DNA from: Mycobacterium haemophilum DSM 44634
Lineage (GTDB): Bacteria; Actinomycetota; Actinomycetes; Mycobacteriales; Mycobacteriaceae
DNA length: 64,000 nt
NCBI RefSeq assembly: GCF_000340435.2
Contig: NZ_CP011883.2
Location: 1,968,687-2,032,686 of the forward strand
Direction: 5' to 3'
Below the pieces are notes generated by a model, which saw nothing but the letters and a program-made list of their open reading frames with translations, was not told the origin of the DNA and made no database searches. Numbering within the stretch: position 1 is the stretch's first letter; each line of letters starts with the position of its first letter. The position numbers were made by a program, and so were the translations under genes. This document shows positions 32,924 through 40,749 of the stretch, one piece after another.

Positions 32924-34264
32924 TCAGGGCTGGTGGCGACGCACTTTCCTGCCGGTGATGACCTTGGCCGCGATCACCGCCAGTCGTATTAGGCCGACGT
33001 AGGTCGCCGGATTGAGCATCGTCGGCCAGCTGGTCCTGATCAGATGATCGGTCAGTGGTCGGCCGGCGAATCGGTCCGCGAGCCAGCCAAGGGTCATCGG
33101 GACAGACAGCGGGTGCAGGGACATGTGCTCGCTGAACGGGTCCCGGTGATAGGTCACGTTGGCACCGCCGGCCGAATAGGCGTCGGCCAGCACGTCGATG
33201 TCGTGGACGTCGATGAGATAGTCGTGGATGGCCTGCACGATCAAGACCGGTGGGGTGGGCACCCCGGAGCCCAGCTTGATGTTGTCGAAGACATGCGCAA
33301 CCGTCGGTCTGGACAGGGTTTCTTCGAGCGGTTCGTCGAGATAGTCGCCGATGTCCTTTCCCGCCATCTTGATGACCGCGCCCACCGTGGTCATCTGCTC
33401 CAGCCGCGCCAGCAGGGCGCGTCCCTCGTCGTTAGCGTGCTCTTTGATGACCTTGTCCAGGGCAGGGTAGGTGTGTGAGAGTGCGGCCACTACCAGCGCG
33501 GGCAGACCTGAAAGAAAGCCGCCGTTGAGCCGGCGGAAGGTGTGGCCTGGGTCGCCGACCGGCGATCCCAGCACCGCTCCGACAATGTTCAGCTCAGGTG
33601 CGTACTCGGCACATACTTCGGCAGCCCACGCGCTGGCCAGCCCGCCGCCGGAATATCCCCACAGCCCGATCTGCGTCGCTGGGGACAATCCGATGCGCTC
33701 AGAGCTCAGGACGGCCCGGATGCCGTCCAGCACGCAGTAGCCAGGCTCATAGGGCGCGCCCCACAATCCGTGGGGGCCCTCGTGGTCAGGTACCGAGATC
33801 GCCCATCCCTCGGCGAGGGCAGCGATGATCATCAAAAGCTCGAACTGGGTCAGTGACCCGAGGGCCTTGGCCTTTCGGCGCAGCGCATAGGACGGAAAAC
33901 AGCGGGACGACATGGCGTCGATCGCGCATTGATACGACAGCAGCGGGCAGGTCTGGCCGGGAGCAAACTCGGCCGGGAGGATCACCGTGGTCACCGTCGC
34001 CTCCGGCTTGCCGTTCATGTCCATCGTCCGGTAGAGCAGCTGGGTCGCGGTGAAGGGTTGCGGGATCAGGCCCAGGAACGCCACCTCGACGTCACGGGAG
34101 CGCAGCACGGTCCCGGGGGTGGCGTGCTGATAGCCAGGCGGCGGCTGGTAGAACGGGTCGTCCGACGGCAGCAGCGGGCGTACCTTGCGCTGCAACGTCT
34201 CGTGCAGCGCGCGGCCGATCCACTCCGCGCTGCTCGTCCCCGCCAGATTGCCGAGCTCCACCAT
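32924..34264 (-). CDS. Secretory-lipase-family alpha/beta hydrolase (Rv1592c-like)
   Basis: A 446-residue alpha/beta hydrolase of the LIP (fungal secretory lipase-type) family. The nucleophile Ser is in the elbow GYSGGGLA; the catalytic Asp and His probably lie in the QAIHDYLIDV and FSEHMSLHP regions. M. tuberculosis Rv1592c is described as a lipase. ATG 34264 (MVELGNLAG) matches the start of that homologue; the frame upstream has no resemblance. No classical signal peptide is evident. It is convergent with the bioB operon, 6 bases apart. Confidence 0.9.
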   Translation of the reverse strand: MVELGNLAGTSSAEWIGRALHETLQRKVRPLLPSDDPFYQPPPGYQHATPGTVLRSRDVEVAFLGLIPQPFTATQLLYRTMDMNGKPEATVTTVILPAEFAPGQTCPLLSYQCAIDAMSSRCFPSYALRRKAKALGSLTQFELLMIIAALAEGWAISVPDHEGPHGLWGAPYEPGYCVLDGIRAVLSSERIGLSPATQIGLWGYSGGGLASAWAAEVCAEYAPELNIVGAVLGSPVGDPGHTFRRLNGGFLSGLPALVVAALSHTYPALDKVIKEHANDEGRALLARLEQMTTVGAVIKMAGKDIGDYLDEPLEETLSRPTVAHVFDNIKLGSGVPTPPVLIVQAIHDYLIDVHDIDVLADAYSAGGANVTYHRDPFSEHMSLHPLSVPMTLGWLADRFAGRPLTDHLIRTSWPTMLNPATYVGLIRLAVIAAKVITGRKVRRHQP

Positions 34265-34274
34265 CGAGGCTCCC

Positions 34275-34319
34275 TTCGTGGCCGTCCGGCATTCGTGGCC
34301 ATGCGGCATTCTTCCGCAT
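34275..34319. repeat. 17-bp tandem repeat and hairpin upstream of the lipase gene
   Basis: Two tandem 17-base copies, 34275-34291 (TTCGTGGCCGTCCGGCA) and 34292-34308 (TTCGTGGCCATGCGGCA), differ at two bases. The second overlaps a 6-bp inverted repeat ATGCGG-N7-CCGCAT (34301-34319). This is the 5' region of the lipase gene and may affect its expression. Confidence 0.5.
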
Positions 34320-34396
34320 GAACGGCCGGTGACCAAACCATCGGGCCGTGTGGTTAGCGAGCTCACACTGGTGGTGCCCCAGTTACTACCGCGTGG

Positions 34397-35116
34397 CTAA
34401 TTCCCGGGCGGCCGCAGCGCGGCAAATTCGTCAGTAACCCTCAACTGCGAGTCGGTGAATCGGTACAGCGCGGCCGGGCGTCCGCCGCTGCGGCCGGACT
34501 GCGCGATGGTGCCGGTCTGGGTAATGACGCCGCGGCGGGCCAGTACCCGTTGCAGATTCGTCGCGTCGACCTGATACCCCAGCGCGGCCCCGTAAATGTC
34601 ACGCAGCGTTGATAACGCGAATTCCTTTGGAGCCAAAGCGAATCCGATGTTTGTGTAAGACATTTTGGCGACCAGTCTGGCGCGTGCGTGAGTCACCATC
34701 GGGCCGTGATCGAAGGCCATCGGTGGCAGCGTGCTCAGCGGGTGCCAGCGGGTGTCTGGCGGCAACTCGGGGGTGGCGGGGGAGGGCACCAATCCCAGAA
34801 AGGTAGACGCGATCATCCGAGTGCCCGGTAGTCGGTCAGGTTCGGAGAACACAGCGAGCTGCTCCAGATGTGCGAGCTCCCGAAGATCGACTTTTTCGGC
34901 CAGTTGGCGCCGAACCGAGTTGGTCATGTCCTCGTCGTTGCGCAGTTGTCCGCCCGGCAGCGACCACGCACCCCGTTGCGGATCCCGGGCACGTTCCCAT
35001 AACAGCACGTTAAGCTGCGGTTTTTCCGGTTGCGGGGCTTCCTTCACCTGCTCGGCAACTCGGCGAACCTGGAACACGACCGCGAGCACTTCGTGCGCGG
35101 TGCTACCATGGGCCAT
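34397..35116 (-). CDS. nrtR: NrtR, Nudix-related repressor of NAD biosynthesis
   Basis: A 239-residue protein with an N-terminal Nudix-like domain (about 1-150) and a C-terminal winged helix (about 155-235, with GYQVDATNLQRVLARRGVI). NrtR represses nadABC and is relieved by ADP-ribose-type ligands. The Nudix box (GGQLRNDEDMTNSVRRQLAEKV) is degenerate at the RE and EE positions, as expected for a regulator rather than a pyrophosphatase. From ATG 35116 the protein starts at MAHGSTAHE. A minus-strand TATAAT (35129-35124) lies 8 bases before the ATG, so the mRNA is probably leaderless, and the operator abuts the start codon. Confidence 0.9.
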   Translation of the reverse strand: MAHGSTAHEVLAVVFQVRRVAEQVKEAPQPEKPQLNVLLWERARDPQRGAWSLPGGQLRNDEDMTNSVRRQLAEKVDLRELAHLEQLAVFSEPDRLPGTRMIASTFLGLVPSPATPELPPDTRWHPLSTLPPMAFDHGPMVTHARARLVAKMSYTNIGFALAPKEFALSTLRDIYGAALGYQVDATNLQRVLARRGVITQTGTIAQSGRSGGRPAALYRFTDSQLRVTDEFAALRPPGN

Positions 35117-35139
35117 GTTTTCGATTATAAGTCGAAAAC
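35117..35139. promoter_or_regulatory. NrtR operator between nrtR and nadA
   Basis: A perfect palindrome GTTTTCGA-N7-TCGAAAAC (35117-35124 and 35132-35139) fits the known actinobacterial NrtR boxes. It directly touches the nrtR start codon and contains a consensus minus-strand -10 (TATAAT). The nadA start is 24 bases away on the other side. One site can thus control both directions and repress nrtR itself. Confidence 0.8.
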
Positions 35140-35162
35140 CTCCGGTGCCGAAAGGAGCCGCC

Positions 35163-36221
35163 GTGACGGTGCTGAATGGCATGGAGCCGCTCGCCGGCGA
35201 CATGACTGCCATGGTTGCCGGCATCACCAATTCACCGGCCGGCTACGCCGGCGTGGACGGGGACGAGCACTGGGCCGCCGAGATTCGCCGGCTGGCGCGA
35301 TTACGTGGCGCCACTGTGCTTGCGCACAACTACCAGCTGCCCGCCATCCAGGATGTCGCTGACCACGTGGGGGACTCGCTGGCGCTGTCGCGGATCGCCG
35401 CCGCGGCGCCCGAGGACACCATCGTGTTCTGCGGCGTGCACTTTATGGCCGAGACTGCCAAAATCCTCAGCCCCAACAAGACCGTGCTCATCCCAGACCA
35501 GCGGGCGGGCTGTTCCCTGGCCGATTCGATCACCCCCGACCAGCTGCGCGCCTGGAAGGACGAGCACCCTGGCGCCGTGGTGGTGTCTTATGTCAACACC
35601 ACGGCGGCGGTGAAGGCGCTCACCGATATCTGCTGTACCTCGTCGAATGCGGTGGACGTGGTCGAGTCCATCGACCCCAGTCGCGAGGTGCTGTTCTGCC
35701 CAGACCAATTCCTGGGCGCCCACGTCCGTCGCGTGACTGGCCGCAAGAACGTTCATGTGTGGGCCGGGGAATGTCACGTGCACGCCGGGATTAACGGTGA
35801 CGAGCTCACTGATCAGGCTCGTGCACATCCCGACGCCGAGCTGTTTGTACACCCGGAATGCGGGTGCGCGACCTCGGCGTTGTACCTCGCTGGTGACGGC
35901 GCCTTCCCGCCGGACCGGGTGAAGATTTTGTCCACTGGCGGCATGCTCGCGGCCGCCAGCCAGACGCAGTCCCGCAAAGTTCTGGTCGCCACCGAGGTCG
36001 GCATGTTGTATCAGCTGCGCCGGGCAGCACCGGAAATCGACTTCCGCGCGGTCAACGACCGCGCGTCGTGCAAGTACATGAAGATGATCACCCCCGGTGC
36101 ACTGCTGCGCTGTCTGGTCGAGGGCGCCGACGAAGTTCACGTCGACCCGGAAATCGCCGCGGCGGGCCAGCGCAGTGTGCAGCGGATGATCGGAATCGGG
36201 CAGCCGGGCGGCGGCGAATGA
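35163..36221 (+). CDS. nadA: Quinolinate synthase A
   Basis: Condenses iminoaspartate with dihydroxyacetone phosphate to quinolinate, the second step of de novo NAD synthesis. It has 352 residues; candidate [4Fe-4S] ligands are the cysteines in VFCGVHFMAET, in the GECHVHAGI region and in HPECGC. The repeated NadA fold begins with GATVLAHNYQLPAIQDVADHVGDS. GTG 35163 is preceded by AAAGGAG; the open frame further upstream runs through nrtR and was excluded. The nadB start overlaps the stop. Confidence 0.95.
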   Translation: MTVLNGMEPLAGDMTAMVAGITNSPAGYAGVDGDEHWAAEIRRLARLRGATVLAHNYQLPAIQDVADHVGDSLALSRIAAAAPEDTIVFCGVHFMAETAKILSPNKTVLIPDQRAGCSLADSITPDQLRAWKDEHPGAVVVSYVNTTAAVKALTDICCTSSNAVDVVESIDPSREVLFCPDQFLGAHVRRVTGRKNVHVWAGECHVHAGINGDELTDQARAHPDAELFVHPECGCATSALYLAGDGAFPPDRVKILSTGGMLAAASQTQSRKVLVATEVGMLYQLRRAAPEIDFRAVNDRASCKYMKMITPGALLRCLVEGADEVHVDPEIAAAGQRSVQRMIGIGQPGGGE

Positions 36222-37801
36222 TGGCCGGTCCCCAGTGGCGGCACGCTGCCGATGTGGTGGTAATCGGAACCGGCGCAGCGGGTTTGGCTGCCGCGCTGGC
36301 CGCCCACCGCGCCGGCCGCAGCGTCGTCGTACTGAGCAAGGCCGACCAGCAGCGCGGCGCGACCGCGACGCACTACGCGCAAGGCGGCATCGCAGTGGTA
36401 TTGCCGGGCTCCGATGATTCTGTCGACGCCCATGTCGCCGACACCCTGGCGGCAGGGGCAGGCATGTGCGATCCCGACGCCGTCTACTCGATTGTCGCCG
36501 ACGGCTACCGCGCGGTTACTGAATTGGTCGGTGCCGGAGCGCGTTTCGACGAATCGGTTCCCGGTCGGTGGGCTCTGACGCGCGAAGGCGGGCACTCGCG
36601 GCGACGCATCGTGCACGCGGGTGGCGATGCCACCGGCGCCGAGGTGCAGCGGGCGCTCGACCACGCCGCCGACGTGTTGGACATCCGCACTGGCCACGTG
36701 GCGTTGCGGGTACTACACGACGGCGCCGCGGTGAACGGGGTGTCGGTGCTCAACCCAGACGGATGGGGCATTGTCAACGCGCCTTCGGTGATCCTGGCCT
36801 CCGGTGGGCTCGGGCACCTCTACGGCGCGACCACCAATCCTGAGGGCTCCACCGGCGATGGGATCGCGTTGGCGCTATGGGCTGGTGTGGCGGTCAGCGA
36901 TCTCGAGTTCATACAGTTTCACCCGACCATGCTTTTCGCGGCGGGTACCGGCACCGGCGGCCGGCGGCCGCTGGTCACCGAAGCCATCCGCGGCGAGGGT
37001 GCGATATTGCTTGATAGCAACGGCAATTCGGTAACAGCAGGAGTGCATCCCATGGGCGATCTGGCGCCGCGCGATGTTGTCGCGGCTGCCATCGACGCGC
37101 GGCTGAAGACCACCGGCGATTCGTGCGTTTACCTCGATGCCCGCGGCATCGACGGCTTCGCCGTCCGGTTCCCCACCGTCACCGCCGCATGCCGGGCTGC
37201 TGGCATCGACCCGGTCCGTGAACCGATCCCGGTTGTTCCGGGGGCACACTACAGCTGCGGCGGCATCGTCACCGATGCGTACGGCCAAACCGAGCTGGCT
37301 GGGCTATTCGCCGCTGGCGAGGTGGCCCGCACCGGGATGCACGGTGCTAACCGTTTGGCGTCCAACAGCTTGCTGGAAGGCTTGGTGGTTGGTGGCCGCG
37401 CCGGAAAGGCTGCGGCCGCACATGCGGCGGCGGCTGGGCGGTCATGCGCATCGAAGCTCGAGCCGGTCACCCATACCGCGCCGAAGCGGCGTGAGCTGCA
37501 GCGCGCGATGAGTCGAGACGCCGCGGTGCTACGCAACGCCGCCGGCCTGCAGCGGTTGTCCGACACGCTGGATGAGGCGCCGGTCCGCCAGGTGACCGGC
37601 CGTCGCGATTTCGAAGACGTCGCGTTGACGCTGACCGCCCGGGCGGTGACTGCGGCGGCCTTGGCGCGCAATGAAAGCCGGGGTTGTCACCATCGCGCAG
37701 AGTATCCGGTCGCCGTGCCGGAACACGCTCGCAGCAGCGTGCTCCGGCTGGCTGACGACCACAACGCGGTGCTGGTGGAGGCGCTGGCGGTGGTGGGTTG
37801 A
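36221..37801 (+). CDS. nadB: L-aspartate oxidase
   Basis: FAD enzyme that oxidises L-aspartate to iminoaspartate for NadA. It has 526 residues with the dinucleotide-binding motif VVVIGTGAAGLAAALA near the N-terminus, the HYAQGGIAVVL loop, EFIQFHPTMLF and the C-terminal FAD contact region GEVARTGMHGANRLASNSLLE. ATG 36221 was chosen to give MAGPQWR as in M. tuberculosis; ATG 36218 in ATGA overlap with the nadA stop is equally possible. The nadC start overlaps its stop by 4 bases. Confidence 0.95.
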   Translation: MAGPQWRHAADVVVIGTGAAGLAAALAAHRAGRSVVVLSKADQQRGATATHYAQGGIAVVLPGSDDSVDAHVADTLAAGAGMCDPDAVYSIVADGYRAVTELVGAGARFDESVPGRWALTREGGHSRRRIVHAGGDATGAEVQRALDHAADVLDIRTGHVALRVLHDGAAVNGVSVLNPDGWGIVNAPSVILASGGLGHLYGATTNPEGSTGDGIALALWAGVAVSDLEFIQFHPTMLFAAGTGTGGRRPLVTEAIRGEGAILLDSNGNSVTAGVHPMGDLAPRDVVAAAIDARLKTTGDSCVYLDARGIDGFAVRFPTVTAACRAAGIDPVREPIPVVPGAHYSCGGIVTDAYGQTELAGLFAAGEVARTGMHGANRLASNSLLEGLVVGGRAGKAAAAHAAAAGRSCASKLEPVTHTAPKRRELQRAMSRDAAVLRNAAGLQRLSDTLDEAPVRQVTGRRDFEDVALTLTARAVTAAALARNESRGCHHRAEYPVAVPEHARSSVLRLADDHNAVLVEALAVVG

Positions 37802-38658
37802 GGATGCTGTCCGACGGCGAACTCGACGCGGCGCGAGACACCATTCGGCGCGCCCTGCATGAGGACCTGAGGTACGGGCTCGACATCACCACGCAGGCCA
37901 CCGTGCCGGCCGGCGCGGTCGCCACGGCGTCGATGGTGCCCCGCGAGCCGGGCGTGATCGCCGGGGTGGATGTCGCGTTGCTGGTCCTCGACGAGGTGCT
38001 CGGCGCCGACGGCTACCGGGTGCTTGACCGCGTCAAGGACGGTGCCCGGGTGCAGCCGGGCCAGCCGCTGCTGACCGTGCAGGCAGCGGCCCAGGGGCTG
38101 CTGACCGCGGAGCGGACCATGCTGAACCTGGTCTGCCACCTATCCGGGATCGCCACCGTGACGGCGGCCTGGGTCGACGCCGTCCGTGGCACCAAAGCCA
38201 AGATCCGAGATACCCGTAAGACGCTGCCTGGCCTGCGTGCGCTGCAGAAGTATGCGGTGCGTGTCGGCGGCGGCGTCAACCATCGACTGGGGCTCGGCGA
38301 TGTCGCATTGATCAAGGACAACCATGTTGCCGCCATGGGATCGGTGGTCGACGCGCTGCGGGCAGTGCGGGCAGCTGCACCGGAGCTGCCGTGTGAAGTC
38401 GAAGTGGACTCACTAGAGCAGCTTGACGCCGTGCTGGCCGAGTCCCCCGAGCTGATCCTGCTGGACAATTTCCCGGTGTGGCAGACACAAGCGGCGGTGC
38501 AGCGTCGGGACACCCGAGCGCCTGCTGTTCTGCTCGAATCGTCGGGCGGGCTGAGCCTGGAGAACGCGGCAACCTACGCGGGCACCGGCGTGGATTACCT
38601 CGCTGTCGGTGCGCTGACCCACTCGGTGCGGGTCCTCGACATCGGTTTGGATATGTAA
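37798..38658 (+). CDS. nadC: Nicotinate-nucleotide pyrophosphorylase (quinolinate phosphoribosyltransferase)
   Basis: Transfers phosphoribose to quinolinate with decarboxylation to form nicotinate mononucleotide, the last step of this operon's pathway. The 286-residue protein has RDTRKTLPGLR, KYAVRVGGGVNHR and IKDNHV, the basic residues of the quinolinate and PRPP sites, and DYLAVGALTHSV at the end. TTG 37798 overlaps the nadB stop as TTGA; ATG 37804 is an alternative two codons on. Confidence 0.95.
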   Translation: MRMLSDGELDAARDTIRRALHEDLRYGLDITTQATVPAGAVATASMVPREPGVIAGVDVALLVLDEVLGADGYRVLDRVKDGARVQPGQPLLTVQAAAQGLLTAERTMLNLVCHLSGIATVTAAWVDAVRGTKAKIRDTRKTLPGLRALQKYAVRVGGGVNHRLGLGDVALIKDNHVAAMGSVVDALRAVRAAAPELPCEVEVDSLEQLDAVLAESPELILLDNFPVWQTQAAVQRRDTRAPAVLLESSGGLSLENAATYAGTGVDYLAVGALTHSVRVLDIGLDM

Positions 38659-38674
38659 CTGCTTGCCGCCGGCG

Positions 38675-38771
38675 TTTGAGTGTGCACCCATGGCTTTGAG
38701 TGTGCGTACCGGGCGGAAAATCGCCTGAATTCCGCCCTGTGCACACAGTGGACGCGTCAACGCACACTCGA
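38675..38771. repeat. Nested palindromic repeat element after nadC
   Basis: The element has an outer perfect 10-bp inverted repeat (GAGTGTGCGT at 38698-38707, ACGCACACTC at 38760-38769) around an inner perfect 8-bp inverted repeat (GGGCGGAA at 38711-38718, TTCCGCCC at 38730-38737). A second direct copy of TTTGAGTGTGC lies 20 bases upstream (38675-38685). It may end nad transcription or be a mobile palindromic unit. The rest of the gap to 38,855 shows nothing recognisable; the gene annotated Rv1597 in M. tuberculosis is not present. Confidence 0.6.
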
Positions 38772-38855
38772 CGCAACTGTTGCTTGCCCCACGGGAAGTG
38801 ATCGCCGGCGATGACGGGCAGGACCGTCTTCGCCAGGGTGTAGGCCGGCACCGGC

Positions 38856-39275
38856 TCAGGCAATGTCGGCGACGAAGACCGCCATCCGGCGTAGCTGCAC
38901 ACGCACGATCCACGGCAACCGCTGCCTGTCCGGGCCGTCGGTGCCGGCGGGCAGAATCCGGGGGTTGATGATATGCACGTCGCGCCGGGTGAAGTGCACG
39001 TTGGCCTCGCCGGCGGCCAGCACGTTTTTGACCCAATCAGTTTTGCCGTGGCCCAGCGCGATCGCCAGCACGTCGCCTTTACGGTAGGCGGTCACGATGG
39101 TCTGATACGGCTTGCCGGACTTGCGACCGTGGTGGGTGATGGTAGCGGTACCTGGCAGGTACGGCGCGATTGGTTTGAGCGCCGGGTTCATGTATTTGAT
39201 CTGGAAGCGCTCGAACCAGGGCGGGAATATCATCGGGACGCCCGGGGCGTTATTGGGGTGATCCTTGGCGGACAT
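38856..39275 (-). CDS. Deazaflavin (F420)-dependent nitroreductase family protein (Rv1598c-like)
   Basis: A 139-residue protein with the family core THHGRKSGKPYQTIVTAYRKGD followed by GHGKTDWVKNVLAAGE. It belongs to the same wide split-beta-barrel superfamily as the protein at 14,913 but to a different branch. Cofactor use (F420 or flavin) is inferred from the family. ATG 39275 has AAGGGAG upstream; the long open frame beyond it is antisense to hisD and was excluded. It is divergent from hisD with about 124 bases between starts. Confidence 0.88.
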   Translation of the reverse strand: MSAKDHPNNAPGVPMIFPPWFERFQIKYMNPALKPIAPYLPGTATITHHGRKSGKPYQTIVTAYRKGDVLAIALGHGKTDWVKNVLAAGEANVHFTRRDVHIINPRILPAGTDGPDRQRLPWIVRVQLRRMAVFVADIA

Positions 39276-39399
39276 GGCGGCTCCCTTGAGCGGACTTTCC
39301 TCAACGCGGATGCAATCGCGGTGTAGGCCCGTTACCGGCACTGTACCGGCTGGATATCGACTTGAGCTGCTCTGGGACAATGGTCCTCGTGAGGTCATC

Positions 39400-40749
39400 G
39401 TGAGCATCACGCCACCACCCCTGATAGCCCGCATTGACCTGCGGGGCGCGGAGTTGACGGCTACCCAGTTGCGAGCCGCGCTGCCGCGCGGTGGCGCTGA
39501 CGTGGAGGCCGTGCTGCCTACGGTGCGGCCGATCGTGCAGGCCGTCGCTGAGCGCGGGGCCGAGGCGGCTCTGGAATTCGGGGCGACGTTCGACGGGGTG
39601 CGGCCCGCCACCGTCCGGGTGCCCGGCGCCGCGCTAGACGCCGCGCTGGCTGACCTGGACCCTGATGTCCGTGCCGCGCTGCAGGTGATGATCGAGCGGA
39701 CCCGGGCCGTGCACGCTGACCAGCGTCGTACCGACGTCACCACCGCGCTCGGCCCCGGTGCGACGGTCACGCAGCGGTGGGTTCCTGTCGAGCGGGTGGG
39801 CCTGTATGTGCCCGGCGGCAACGCGGTGTATCCGTCCAGCGTGGTGATGAACGTGGTGCCGGCGCAGACCGCGGGTGTCGAGTCCCTGGTGGTGGCCAGC
39901 CCGCCGCAGGTTATTTCCGGTGGCCGGTTTCCCGGACTGCCGCATCCGACGATTCTGGCCGCGGCCCGGCTGCTGGGAGTCGACGAGGTCTGGGCCGTCG
40001 GCGGGGCGCAGGCGGTGGCGTTGCTGGCCTACGGTGGCACCGATTGTGACGATCGCGAGCTGGCACCGGTCGACATGATCACCGGGCCCGGCAATATTTA
40101 CGTCACCGCCGCCAAGCGACTATGTCGCTCCCGGGTGGGCATCGACGCCGAGGCCGGCCCGACCGAGATCGCCATCCTCGCCGACCACACCGCCGATCCA
40201 GCGCATGTGGCTGCCGACATGATCAGCCAGGCCGAGCATGACGAGCTGGCCGCCAGTGTCTTGGTGACCGCAAGTACGGATCTGGCTGATGCCACCGACG
40301 CCGAACTGGGTGCCCAGCTACAGACCACTGTGCATCGGGAACGGGTGGCGGCCGCGCTGGGGGGATGCCAGTCGGCCATCATCCTGGTCGACGACCTGGA
40401 CGCCGGCGTCAAAGTGATCAATGCCTACGCAGCTGAGCATCTGGAGATCCAGACTGCCGACGCACCACGAGTTGCCAGCCGAATACGTTGCGCCGGAGCA
40501 ATTTTCATCGGCCCGTGGGCGCCGGTCAGCCTCGGCGACTACTGCGCCGGGTCCAATCACGTACTGCCGACCGCGGGCTGTGCCCGGCATTCCAGCGGCC
40601 TGTCGGTGCAGACCTTCCTGCGCGGCGTCCATGTCGTCGACTACACCGAGGCGGCCCTCAAAGACATCTCCGGGCATGTGATCACGCTGGCCAAGGCCGA
40701 AGACCTGCCGGCGCACGGTGAGGCGATACGGCGGAGGTTCGAGCGATGA
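39400..40749 (+). CDS. hisD: Histidinol dehydrogenase
   Basis: Zn and NAD-dependent enzyme for the last two oxidations from histidinol to histidine. It has 449 residues with VGLYVPGGNAVYPSSV, TGPGNIYVTAAKR (NAD site), AGPTEIAILAD, the Zn ligands in ISQAEHDELAAS, and NHVLPTAGCARHSSGLSV. GTG 39400 has GAGG 5 bases upstream and gives MSITPPPL before the conserved RIDLRG. It opens the his operon; the next gene starts within its stop (ATGA). Confidence 0.95.
   Translation: MSITPPPLIARIDLRGAELTATQLRAALPRGGADVEAVLPTVRPIVQAVAERGAEAALEFGATFDGVRPATVRVPGAALDAALADLDPDVRAALQVMIERTRAVHADQRRTDVTTALGPGATVTQRWVPVERVGLYVPGGNAVYPSSVVMNVVPAQTAGVESLVVASPPQVISGGRFPGLPHPTILAAARLLGVDEVWAVGGAQAVALLAYGGTDCDDRELAPVDMITGPGNIYVTAAKRLCRSRVGIDAEAGPTEIAILADHTADPAHVAADMISQAEHDELAASVLVTASTDLADATDAELGAQLQTTVHRERVAAALGGCQSAIILVDDLDAGVKVINAYAAEHLEIQTADAPRVASRIRCAGAIFIGPWAPVSLGDYCAGSNHVLPTAGCARHSSGLSVQTFLRGVHVVDYTEAALKDISGHVITLAKAEDLPAHGEAIRRRFER

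Noticed and set aside
34731..35162. Open frame that would lengthen nadA by 144 residues
   Set aside because: It runs antisense through nrtR; GTG 35163 has a good AAAGGAG and matches the family start.
39276..39821. Long N-terminal extension of the Rv1598c-like protein
   Set aside because: It lies antisense to hisD, has low-complexity shadow composition, and ATG 39275 has its own ribosome-binding site.
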